Shown here piece by piece: positions 1 to 10,699 of a DNA stretch of 64,000 nt. The stretch comes from Strigamia acuminata (lineage: Eukaryota > Arthropoda > Chilopoda > Geophilomorpha > Linotaeniidae): positions 29,347 to 93,346 of the forward strand of contig CASHSZ010000142.1 in NCBI GenBank assembly GCA_949358305.1, in the 5' to 3' direction. A model generated the notes under the pieces. The model saw nothing but the letters and a program-made list of their open reading frames with translations. It was not told where the DNA came from and searched no databases. Within the stretch, counting starts at the first letter, position 1, and every line of letters begins with the position of its first letter. The translations under genes and the position numbers were made by a program.

Positions 1-690
1 CACGACGAGTGCCCCAACGATTAATTAGATTATCGAATTGGGTGCCGTCTGAGTCGAAGATCGCGAACGCCCCGATCGGTTTACCATTTTAATTTCAACT
101 CGCAGTACACGTTGCACCATCGTAGACGATGCGAGTTTGTATAATCGCGTTCGACGAGTTTGCATACACTTTGAATTCGTTCGCTTCGAGCCATCATGGA
201 GATCCGAGGGTTTCGGTCGAAATTTCCTGAATCGATTTGAAACGGTATTTCCCACCCACGGGTGTTCTGCTCCACCACGAACATTCCGGCGACCATTGCG
301 GCGACCATTGCGGCAACGAGCGCCTCACCTACGGTGAATGCGGGGCAGCTGGCACCGACGAGTGTCGGCAGCCCCAACAACTTGTTCCAAAATAAGCCCA
401 CAGACAGACACACCTATAAAGCGTGTTTATTTCAAATAATTGTGCAAAAACACCCATTTAATTGTTTATTTATTTGTTCCTCGTGATACGCGCGTGGCCT
501 GTGCGTTGACGACGTGTTCGCGATTTCACGACGGAATTCGTGGATCCGTTCGTCGGGATTGGACTTTTGGGTGTCGGGTGAAAACGACCGACCGGGGACG
601 AAATTCGAGGCGGAGAAGGGAGAAGGGAGCAAACAAGCGCTGCGCGCAAGACGCCAAACGGAGTAAAAAAAATATCCAAAGAAGATGACT
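1..690 (+). repeat. Left repeat family, copy 1
   Basis: First copy of a dispersed unit. Positions 1-249 recur almost exactly at 1870-2118, with only about five mismatches seen. The order of blocks is a TTAATTAGATTATC block, a GCACCATCGTAGACGATG block, then a GC-rich hairpin block at about 348-400 of the form GGGGCAGC...GGCAGCCCC followed by TTGTTCCAAAATAAG. A fourth block (AAATAATTGTGCAAAAACAC) follows at about 436. The window starts inside this copy. No convincing gene is seen in it. Confidence 0.8.
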
Positions 691-1124
691 AAACTTTACT
701 TTACTTTACTTAATTTTCGAATACTATGAGCACCCGGGATTCCATACTAAGGTCGAAATGACTAAAGTCGAAATCCCGTTTCGACCTAATTCGTTTCGAC
801 CCAGGTATCCCATCTAGTCTAAAATAAAAACAAACTCGCTGTTCACTGAAATATCTATATTTAAAGTTTTTACAGTTTTTACAGTTTGCAGAATGTTATA
901 AAAAAAAAAAAAAAATAAAATAAAATAAATAAATAAATAAAAATAAAAATAAAAACAAATAAACAAATAAAACGGAATAAAACGAAACGATGAAACAACG
1001 ATACATTGAAGCGACGATTATATGGTGGAATAACGCCGAAAAAGTTACGCGAAAACGACAGTTATTTATTTGTATAACATTTTTTTCCCACATTTTTTAC
1101 CCCATTCACACATAGGATTGCCAT

Positions 1125-1668
1125 TTATTGACACTTGTACATTTTATCTGGATATTCGACAAAGTACAAATTTGTCCATGGAACAAATCCATACTCGAAT
1201 GGGATGGTGACGCCAAGTTTACGGTCTTTGAAGAATCGATCAAACCGCGCGCAAGACATATTCGAGTCCCAAAGGAAACGCATCCCCAAGACGAGAGTTC
1301 TTTCTTTCGTCACGACGATGAAGTTGGTTTCGGTGCCTCGATTCACCCACTCGACGTTCATCTTGATCTGTCCAATTATTTGGAAATGGTCACCAACGAT
1401 GTTTTTTAGGTACCGGTGTCTATCGTCGTCGTCGTCTAGTTCGCGGATACTGTCCCGAGGGTAGCCCGTTTCTTCGAATAAACGTTCGTCGATGGCGCAG
1501 AAGCGCGACCACTCGATTACCAGGGCATTACGCGCGAGATTCCCTATCTTCACCTTGAGCAAGGGATGTTCGTTCGTGGGTTCAAGCGGTTTCGGCTGAA
1601 TAAGAGAAGTTTTAGATTAAAAATTATACGAAACAATTCGTATCTGTTTCTGGAATTACCTGGAACAT
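1125..1668 (-). CDS. Retropepsin-like protein, catalytic motif lost
   Basis: I read this as a two-exon gene: a 9-nt first coding exon (1668-1660, ATG TTC CAG) joined through a GTAATT...TTCAG intron to 1595-1125, giving about 159 aa. The fold signature of a retroviral-type aspartic protease is visible. An ALV stretch sits where families have LVDTG, a flap-like FQIIGQIKMNVEW follows, and then NFIVV...LVLGMRFL matches the usual ILGMDFL strand. The DTG triad position reads IEW, so proteolytic activity is unlikely. An acidic ELDDDDDRH insert precedes the flap. It lies between repeat copies 1 and 2, and no reverse transcriptase is adjacent, so it is either a domesticated relic or a non-catalytic dimer or binding protein. 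The fold call is by eye; the start choice rests on in-phase splicing. Confidence 0.5.
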
Positions 1669-1869
1669 GGTTCAATGTTGCGAGGAACGCCAACGAGACG
1701 CGGAAAACAGTCTTGTATCGTGTCTGAACTTGATTTGGATGCAAATGAGACACGGGTTACGTCAGATGGCGTGGCGGTTGTGAGAAATTACATCACACAG
1801 GCGCTCGCGCGGAGTTAAATAAAAATCCTTGAAATATATAAATCGATTTATCGACAGTGGAACTAATTC

Positions 1870-2640
1870 CACGACGAGTGCCCCAACGATTAATTAGATT
1901 ATCGAATTGGGTGCCGTCTGAGTCGAAGATCGCGAACGCCCCGATCGGTTTACCATTTTAATTTCAACTCGCAGTACACGTTGCACCATCGTAGACGATG
2001 TGAGTTTGTATAATCGCGTTCGACGAGTTTGCAGACACTTTGAATTCGTTCGCTTCGAGCCATCATGGAGATCCGAGGGTTTCGGTCACAATTTCCTGAA
2101 TCGATTTGATACGGTTGTTCTGCTCCGCCACGAACACTCCCTGGTTCGTCAAAAAACACTCCAAAGTGGGTTCGTCGGAGAACACGGGGCAGTTGGCGAC
2201 CGATGCGCGCCGACAGCCCCGACAAATTGTTCCAAAATAAATCCAAGCTCCCACAACGTTGTTTTCGATACGCGCGTTCCTACACGCGATGACGCGCGTG
2301 ATGCGATGCGGGTGAGTGTGACACGGGTTTTCGAATTGGGCGTCGACGATGATGTTTGTCAACGTGGATAAACGTCCGCAAAGTGCCCGGAACGCAGTTA
2401 ATTACCGACGAGAATTGAAAATGTAATTGTTTTTGATAAAAAGAAACCCTCGTAACGTTGAAACGATAAAGAGAACGCAAAATTCGGATTCGAATTCAGG
2501 TTCGATCCGCGAACTGTCGAGGCGCGACATGCCAAGCGTGGAGGGGAGCGTTTATCGCTCATAGGTGCCCGATGATCGGAGATGGGTGGGTGATGGGTGG
2601 GTGATCGGTACCAGACAGACACAAAACAGAATAAAATCTA
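1870..2640 (+). repeat. Left repeat family, copy 2
   Basis: A near-identical repeat of positions 1-249, then a diverged remainder. The hairpin block is at about 2187-2240 (GGGGCAGTTGGC...GACAGCCCC, then TTGTTCCAAAATAAA). A block beginning GAATTGAAAATGTAATTG at about 2412 and containing TCGAGGCGCGACATG near 2518 recurs at 6230-6385. No gene is recognised inside it. Confidence 0.75.
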
Positions 2641-2689
2641 CCCCCGTACTTCGGTCGTCACTAAGATTACCTTCGCAGTGACCGACTAG

Positions 2690-3480
2690 AATAAGAGTTT
2701 TGCAAAATATCCGTCGTTTCATATTTTAATTTTGTCTTTCCGGCGTCTCGCGCCATCGCTTTCGACGTGAGTTTGTGTCATTGCGTTCGGTGGATTTGCA
2801 AGCGCCTCTAGGTCGATCGAGACCAGACACGCTTACTTCAGAGTAGGGACCACTCCACCACAAACATTCCGAGGGTATTGGCGCGCAAAAAGGACGGGGT
2901 CCTATCTTCTCGCCACGCAGAATACGGGCAGCCAGCATTGGCAGCCCCCAATAACTTGTTCCAAAATAAGATCGAGTTGATTAGATTCCTTCACTCATCC
3001 CGTAAATACCGTAAATTTCGTAAATGTCACAATACGTGGTGAAAATGATGCGTCACGTGTCTTATCGCGCATTGGGTCACATTTAAACGCACGTATCGTT
3101 AAGGGTGTCGCGTTCATGGTGGTACATTGGTGCCGGGATGTTCAGATACGCGCTCCCGTACGCTTCCACAGCGTTGGTATTGTTTGGTTATAGCGATTGT
3201 TTGTTCCAAATAATTGTGCAAAAACACTAGTTTAATTGTTTATATATTTAATCCTCGGGAGATGCTGTGCGACCTATACGCCGACCCCAAGCTCGTGATT
3301 TTGCTGCGGATTTCGTGGATCTGTCCGGGCTTTTGGGCGCCGGACAAAAAAAAAGTTCGATTGGAAATGGGTCCCCGGACGAAGAAAAGAGAAAGGAGTA
3401 GACACGCGCGCGTGGGACACCCTGTGGAATAAAAAATACCCATGGAAGACAATGAAAGTTTAATCCCACAATCGTCGAAT
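2690..3480 (+). repeat. Left repeat family, copy 3
   Basis: A diverged copy. The CTCGCGCCATCG block is near 2747 and the hairpin block is degraded near 2925 (GGGCAGCCAGC...GGCAGCCCCC then TTGTTCCAAAATAAG). The block AAATAATTGTGCAAAAACAC recurs at about 3208, as in copy 1. Short reading frames on either strand are not kept between copies. Confidence 0.65.
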
Positions 3481-3770
3481 CGGTTTCGTGGTTTGCGCTC
3501 CAACTGTTAATTAGATTATCGTCGTTGGGACCGATTGAAACAAATTGTTTTGTGAAAAATTTGCAGTTTCAGATTTTAACTTTATCTATCTCCCAGACTT
3601 CTTGCCCCATCGCTGTCTACGCTGTCTACGCGAGCCAGGCGACAATATGAGTCCTGAGGTCCGAGAGCGAGTCTGCATGTCCCAGGGGACGGCATGCGAG
3701 TAGCCACTCGTGCGCCCCTTGCCATCGCCAGACATGCTTTCGCCAAAGTATGAACCGTGACAACTATATT
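3480..3770 (+). repeat. Left repeat family, copy 4 (partial)
   Basis: This copy starts with the GTTAATTAGATTATCGTCGTTGGGACCGA-type block and continues into a CTTGCCCCATCGCTGTCTACG block. It then ends before the hairpin block, next to the coiled-coil gene at 3920. GCTGTCTAC is directly duplicated near 3612. Confidence 0.5.
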
Positions 3771-3919
3771 AAAACAATGTTTATTCGATCGAAGGAATCT
3801 ATACAACAATTATGAGTACACTTGTCAATTTATTTATCTATTTATTTGATAGAATCTTGGTTGTGGTCACTGTCGGTCACATCGTAACCATCGTCTTCAA
3901 GGCCCATCACCCCTTCTCC

Positions 3920-4536
3920 CTACCACTCCTTTTCATCGCCGTTATCATCGAGTCCTTCGTAACCACAGCCATCTTCCTCCTCCATCATGTCCACCATGTC
4001 CATCTCCATTTCCTTCACCTCCGCCTGCACCGCCTCTAGCTTCTTCCCCACCGACTTCAACACGCACAACGTCTTCGTCTTCTTTTCCCGCCATCTCGCC
4101 GCTTTCTCCATTCGCTCCGCAACCACTTTGTCCAGTTGCTCCGCCAACACCTTCTCCATTCGCTTCGCCATAACCTTCTCCACCACATTCTCCGCCACAT
4201 TCTCCGCCACATTCTTCACCACATTCTTCACCACATTCTCCATTTTTTCTGTTATCACCGCCTCGACCCTTGTTGCCAATCTCTCTTCCCGCAGCACCGA
4301 AGGTGAAGACGGCGGCGGCAATGATGTCTCTCTTCGCGACTGGAAAGGGAAAGGGAGAAAAAAAAAAAAGAGAATAAGCAAATAAATAAAACCCAAGACG
4401 TGGCGCGTACCCTCTTGATCAGCGTCAGTTTACTCCTTTTCTGCCTGCCTGGACGCTTGGACAAAGCGGGATCGAGCTGGTACCGACGCGATAGCGGCAG
4501 TCGACGACGGCGATGTGGTTCTAGTCCGCGTCGCAC
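3920..4536 (-). CDS. Small coiled-coil protein CC-1, 5' end unresolved
   Basis: Two in-phase exons are visible: an upstream one ending at 4411 (KLTLIKR, donor GTACGC) and 4339-3920 (acceptor TTTCCAG). The second exon encodes a long heptad-rich helix built of repeats such as ENVVKNVVKNVAENV and KVMAKRMEKVLAEQLDKV, and ends in an acidic tail. The end of exon 1 is basic (PGRQKRSKLTLIKR), a possible nuclear localisation signal. The reading frame of exon 1 meets a stop (TGA) about 120 nt upstream with no ATG between, so the true start is in a missed exon or the gene is broken. Layout and sequence resemble the gene at 19293-19854: a basic exon end, one intron, then a coiled coil. Function is unknown. 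Confidence 0.5.
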
Positions 4537-4619
4537 GGAGAACGGGCGCCGAGATGGACGATGTCTCCCCTTCCCCTTTCACCTTCCATGTTCCTGTCAT
4601 CATGGTCTCTGAAAAAGAA

Positions 4620-5270
4620 AAAAACGCGATAGATAAAATCAAAAGAAAAAGAAAAAAAAAAAAACAAAAAAAAAAAAAACAAATGGGTTATTAAATTGAG
4701 CTTCATTTTCTGTTAGCAACAATAACCAAACAAACAAATTTTTTCTGCGCGCGCGCTTACGGATACAATACGTGCATAATTGGGCGGGAATAATTGACAA
4801 ATGATACCACAAAACACTTGGCTCATTCGCTCGTTCACTCGCTCGCTCACTCACGTTTAACGAAACGAAACTAAACACGCAACTGCAAACGCAAACTGTC
4901 TTTGCCCGGCTCTAGCCCGATTTAAAAATGGCGACAATTGAAACGAAGCTTCGTGCTTCACTGCAACGTGGTGTCGACGAGAGCGAGGGCGAGAGCGAGA
5001 GTGAGAGCGAGAGAAAGCGAGTGAGTGGGTGAGTAAGTAAGTAATCAAGTGGAGCATGCGTGGACTGGCGACGATATTTCCGCAGTCGTTCAATTTGGCG
5101 TGGGTTTACAACTCCGCTTATTTGGTCGCTGATCGAGTCGGCACGCACTTTAAACATGTCGACGGCAAACAATACACGCGGGAAAAAAAATAACGCTAAG
5201 TTGTACGTAAGAAGAGTCTTCATTATGAATAAATGCAAAGGACCGAACCCCGAATATCCGAGTGTCCACA
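4620..5270. other. Spacer, no gene recognised
   Basis: This stretch holds A-rich simple sequence at 4620-4680, a CTCGCTCACTCAC-type run at 4822-4852 and its opposite-strand counterpart GAGAGCGAGAGTGAGAGCG at about 4990. These runs lie upstream of CC-1 in its own sense and could be promoter or 5' UTR sequence. No supported reading frame was found. Confidence 0.4.
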
Positions 5271-6430
5271 CAACCTATCGTCCACCGGGTCTCGGTGTCC
5301 GGGTAGAAAGAGGGAGGGGACGTACGCGCGCGTACCGGACATTGCCACTCGGAACAAAAAATGTGCATAATAGGGAAAACGATCAAAGTTTAATTTCCTG
5401 ATCTTGGAGTCGGTTCCGCGATTTGTGTTCCGACCAATAATTAGATTATCCTCGCAGCGACCTACTGGAACAAAGATTTTGTGGAAAATCCGCCGTTTTA
5501 TATATTTTTTTTTCTTTTCCGGTTGTCTCGCACCATGTAATCGACGCGAGTTTTTGAGATTGCGCTCGACCGGACTTTGCGAACATTCTCAGAGCGAGCG
5601 TTCCGGGCCCTCGCGGATATCCGGAGGGTTCCGGTGTGCGGCATCGGTTTGATTGCGCTCGTTTTATTCTGCGTCGTCACTGGCCAGACGCGAATGGTCG
5701 GAGGGTCGCGTTCGCGACAAATAGGGGCAGTTGGCGCCGACGAGCGCCGGCAGCCCCGACACATTGTTTCAAATAAAGCTCCTGTCGAGTTGATTCGATT
5801 CGATTCGTATCGTGTTAATTTATCTCTGCGATCTACGCGGTGGAAACAATGCCCCGCTCTTCTACCCCGTATTGCGCGCCTCATCGCGCATTAGATCGCA
5901 TTTAAACGCGCGTACAATTAAGGGTGACGCGATCACGCCGCTAAATCGACGCACACTTTACTCACGGATGCGCACCGGCACTGAAACGTCCAGAAACAAG
6001 CTTCTACACGTTTCTACGGCGTCGGCATTGTTTATTTATTTGTTTATTCGTTTACTTATTTATTAATTCATCTATTCAGACCTCGTGGTGTGCAAATTGC
6101 GGAAAGGTCCACTCATTTTTAGCGTTACGGCGGCCTGTGTATTGGTCCCGTGTTCGCAATTCTGACTTGAACGCAGCCAGTCGACCGAGACCCGACGTCA
6201 AATTCGATAGCAACGCGTCGGAATGCAAATAACTATCGACGAAAATTAAAAGTATAATTGTTTAATAAAAGGAAACTGACGTAATGTTGAAACGCTAAAA
6301 AATACGTAAAATTAAGATTCAAATTCGGGTTCGATCCAGGTCAGATTAAGTCAGATCAGATCCACGAACTCTCGAGGCGCGACATGTTTATCGCTTAAAG
6401 ATACCTGGCGATCGACGATGGGCGGACGAC
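5270..6430 (+). repeat. Left repeat family, copy 5
   Basis: This is one of the fullest copies. It has the AATAATTAGATTATC block (5440), GTCTCGCACCATG (5524), CCTCGCGGATATCCGGAGGG (about 5609), the hairpin block (5726-5758, GGGGCAGTTGGCGCC...GGCGCCGGCAGCCCC-like) and a GTTGATTCGATTCG block (5791). The region 5810-6050 recurs at 7460-7700, including AAACGCGCGTA and GCGTCGGCATTGTT. Two in-frame Cys residues (CRGCRR) can be read on the - strand, but other copies are frameshifted there. Confidence 0.75.
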
Positions 6431-7060
6431 TGGAGTTCGATTTCCCGATCATGGGATCAGTTTCGCGGTTCGTGCTCCATTGTTTAATGAGATTATCTTC
6501 GTTGGGGTCGATCCCAACAAAAAAATTGAAAACAAATTACATTTTACATTTTAGAACTGGCTTCCGGACGCCTCGCACCATCCCCGGCGACGCAGTTGTT
6601 GTCGTTGGATTCGACCGACTCTGCGGACATTTTCAAACCCAGACCAGACACACTTGTTTCGAACAAGGAGCCATCAAGCGCTGAGCGCTTAAACGGACCT
6701 GTTTCGTCCTTTTCGTGTCTCAATACCCTCGGGGTGTTCGTGGTGGAGTAGATGTCATTTATGCGTTGTAAAAAGTGTTTTCTCTATTGCATCGGCATAC
6801 GGGCATACGGGGCAGCTGGTGACGGCAGCCCCCAATAAATTTGTTCCAAAAATAAGTTCCCGTCGAGTCGTGTCGATTTCTCTTTCTCTCTCTCTCTGGT
6901 CCGCCGTGATCGCGCTTCATTGCGCTAAATTGCCGCCAGAACGCGCTACCGTCGCAACAAACATTTTTGGCGTCCATTAAAGGACGCGGATTACGCGAAC
7001 GGGCGTCAAATCCCGCGCGCAAACGATCGTGTCGAGTTAAATAAAAGAATAGAAATCGGT
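6430..7060 (+). repeat. Left repeat family, copy 6
   Basis: This copy begins with the TTTAATGAGATTATCTTCGTTGG block (6483) and continues through CCTCGCACCATCC (6570). The hairpin block near 6808 is shortened (GGGGCAGCTGGTGACGGCAGCCCCC), followed by TTTGTTCCAAAAATAAG. It ends near 7060, where copy 7 starts. Confidence 0.65.
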
Positions 7061-7900
7061 GACAAGTGTTGCACGAAACGAGGCCACGAACGCCTCTATT
7101 GGTTTACGATTTTATTTTCACCCCATTGTACTCGACGCGCCAGCGTAGGAGAAGTGAGTTTTCGTCACTACGTTCGATGGATTTGCAAACAAACAGACAA
7201 ACAAACAAACGGTTTCAGACCGTTCCGGGTCCTCGCGGATATTCGGAGGGTTCCGGTGGTGGATTTGTCTCATCACTTTTAATCTATCCTGTGTTGTCAT
7301 CGGCCAAACCAGTGCCGGTTTGCACGGTACAAAGGGTCGTGCAAAGGGTCGCATTCGCGGCAAATAGGGGCAGCTGGTGTCGACGGACGAGCGCCGGCAG
7401 CCCCGACACATTGTTCCAAAAAAAAGCTCCTGTCGGGTTGATTCGATTCGATTCGACTCGTGTTAATTTATCCCTGCGACCCGCCCCCGTAAATGTCGTA
7501 ATACGCGGTGGAAACGATGCCCGCTCTTCTACCCCGCATTGCGCGCCTCGTCGCGCACTAGGCCGCGTTCAAACGCGCGTACTATTAACGGGTGACGCGA
7601 TCTCGCCGGTAAGTCGACATGCGCTTTACTCACGAATGCGCGTCGGCACCGAAACGTTCGGAAACATGCTTCCGCGGTGTCGGCATTGTTCATTTATTAA
7701 ATTATTTGTTTATTCATTTATTTAAACTCCGTGGTTGATTGATTGATGGGCGTGTGGATTTCGCGATTTGCGTTGGCCCTGTGTTCACAGTTTTGATTGA
7801 TTTGAACGCAGCCAATCGAACGAGACCCGACATCAATCTCGATAGCGACGCGTCGGAACGCAAAGAACTGCTCACCGAGAATTGAAAGTGTAATTGTAAA
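7060..7900 (+). repeat. Left repeat family, copy 7
   Basis: It starts GTGTTGCACGAAACGAGGCC and runs through TTGGTTTACGATTTTATTTT (7098), TCCTCGCGGATATTCGGAGG (7233), a hairpin block at 7367-7405 and the GTTGATTCGATTCG block. It ends with the GAATTGAAAGTGTAATTG block at about 7880. It is the copy most like the inverted one at 31.8-32.2 kb for the CGAAACG...GGTTTACGATTT part. Confidence 0.7.
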
Positions 7901-9782
7901 ACAAATAATCAACAAATAATCAATGTGGAACAATCATCGTGTAATATTTTATTAATAAATTGTATTTTGAAAAAAAAAACAACAACAACAACAACAACGA
8001 CAACTAATTTATCTTTCGATGCGAGTAAATTACAAACTTTGTCTTTGAGTTTTAGTCACCCCAAAAGTTGAATCAAATTTTCAATTTAATTATTAATTCC
8101 ATCTATCCGTCTGCCTGTCTTCTCCTTGCAGCACCCCGGGTCCGCAGCGATGGGACGCGCGCCGTCGACGAGCGTGTACGTGCTGAGCGGCCCATTGCCC
8201 GGCATCGCAACGGAGCATTTCGAGCGACCAGACTCGGTGTCGTCGTAGAGGAGACACAGACTGCACGTCCTTCTTGTTGACGCACCAGGAGCTGATACCA
8301 TCGTCCACTAGGAGGCAACACGCCACGTCTAGGTTGCAATTAATCAATCAGTTTAACAAAATCCTGCAATCATAAAACGTCTGGTTAAAATTCAAATATT
8401 TATACATTTTCTGATCATATTTCACCCATCCAACAACTCGTTTCGTTCCAGGTGTCGCGAAACACTCGATTTTATATCTAGTCGGTCACTTGTTTTTCTT
8501 CCACCTGAAATTCAAGATAAATTAATTCAATTCGTTCAAACCAAATAAATCAACTCGTATTAAAAAGATTCGATCCGCATTATTTCACTCGGTTTAACAT
8601 CGTTAACCTGTATGAAAAATAGAAATAAAGTCATAAATCAGTTTTTTTCTACATGCACCCGTAATTTCGATGGATGAACGGTCCTTCAGCAACGTTGTGC
8701 GAAAAACAATGCACGCAAATTCGTTAAATTTCTTCCAGATTCTGTAACATCGATTCGAATGGCCTTGTGTGTATGCGCGCGCGAGTATGTATGTGTGTCA
8801 ACACGCAAGAACGACGCGAGGACTCCGTGTGGCACCTGTCGCGAGCAACCGAGAATGACACGTAGCAAACCGTCTGCGCATCGTGTTTCCTGCAAAAATG
8901 AGAACAATCTGTTTTTTAATACGCTGTCAGAAGTATGTGATGTAAAAAGAACTCATCTAATTGCCCTTCCTTTCCTATTTTCCACTCTCTGTCGCTTCGT
9001 TGTCGACAAATGCGTCCTCGTTGTCCCTTTCTATTTCCAATATAGTTGTGAGAGGACCGCGGTGCGTCCTATTCTCTCCCCGATGGACCCGCATTATTGT
9101 CCTAGAAAAAACGTACACTCTTCAGTTTATTTCCCCGGGATTTATTTGAACTCAGGCATCCGAATTTTACTCACCTGTTGTGCTTGTTTTCGCGGCTTTT
9201 TTTTCCTCCCGGGCTCCGACCTAGTTTGTCTTCATCCGCTGACGCTTATTTCTCGTCGTTTCCAACGGCGGCCATTGCTTTTGTTGCGAGTCTTCTCTGT
9301 TTTCGGGTTTTACCAATTCCCGTCCCGAACTGCTCCCGTCACCATCACTTTTAGACAGTTTATGCCCGTTTAGACTGTCGACTCGAATAAACGTTTATTA
9401 GTTCCTGCCAGTTAATCGAAGCTAGTTAGGTCGTTTTCACGACCCGATGTCACTCGAACGGATTTATTAGCGCCTCTCTACCGTCTTTTGCCCGTTTCAA
9501 TCGAGTTTTAGTGTTACCCACTTCTCCCGATGTTCTCCGTCTTCGAAGAATTTACTTATTGTTTACTCTATTCGTCGATAATAAACAGTCAAACTTAAAC
9601 ACCGCCCAGTCTCTCGTCGCACGCCGGACCAACCGGATGTTACACCTGCATTAGTTAAAATAAATAAATAAATAAATAAATAAATAAACAACGCCATCTA
9701 TTGGGCGTGAATGCAACACACGATTCCACGGGGTTCCCATTGAATTTATTTATGTGGCCGCGCGTAGACAGTAAATAAATAA

Positions 9783-9820
<38 letters not shown>

Positions 9821-10690
9821 TTATATATACGCAATGTTTTCTCCATTCGAGTAAACTTGTACTTTTATTGCCCTTTTGTACATGTGACGTCGCCTCTGGT
9901 CAACGTTTTTGACCCACGATAAAAACTCCAAAATAAACAAATGAGTAAAGGGGACAGAAACCCGAACTTGTTGGTTTGTTTAAACGCGACTGGAGTGAAG
10001 TGGGCATCACAGCACCCCGCTCACGATCGCGCGCTCGAAATTATAACGGAGCCCAAAATATTATCGTCTGACCCAAAATTGTTTCGTTTTTAATTAAAAA
10101 ACGATCACATAGCCGACTCCAAAACCAAAACATCGTAGCTCTTAAAAACGGGTGTAAATCGGAGACTTTGAATCAAAATCATTCGCGGAATCGCCAACAG
10201 GTGTCGCGTCAACAAACTGGTAGCGAGCATACATGAACTGGAAATGGAAGCGGGAAGTTTATGCTCGGTCGCGTCTCCGCAGGTAAATTTGGGCGGCTTT
10301 TACGAATTTTTGCGATATTTTTGTCAATGAATCGCGTCCGTGGTCGTACGTGTGCACACATGTGGTCGTCGAACAACGCGCATGGATTTTTGTGTTTGGT
10401 CGCGGGAGTGTACGTGAGTGAGCGTTTGCGGTGTAACGTGGATGATTTTTACCCGATCGACGGCGAACGAGGTTTATTAAAATTAGACGAATGTATACAT
10501 TTTTTATTTATTGATTTATACACGATTCATCGATTCATATGCACACGTGTATACCGTATTGGTCCACTCGTTGCCACGCACCGTCGTCGAGCACGGATTT
10601 GTGGTCGTTTTCAAATCGCGCGTTTAGAGCGGAATATGCCGACACAAACGAAAAATGTTTTTATTTTTATTTTTATTTTTTATTTTCTCT
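7900..10690. other. Long spacer with one possible exon and an AT repeat
   Basis: No gene can be supported here. A possible + strand exon lies at 8134-8250: it follows a CTCCTTGCAG acceptor and reads MGRAPSTSVYVLSGPL... to a stop, with no upstream exon found. TTTATTT tracts occur at 9660-9690 and an (AT)n/(TATA) run at 9787-9832. ORFs at 8.76-9.37 kb have biased, non-protein-like composition and were not accepted. Confidence 0.4.
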
Positions 10691-10699
10691 CCCTTACAG

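Noticed and set aside
8759-9373. 204-aa + strand frame
   Set aside because: It has mixed Cys/Phe-rich composition, no splice context and no recognisable domain. A small - strand frame here ended quickly as well.
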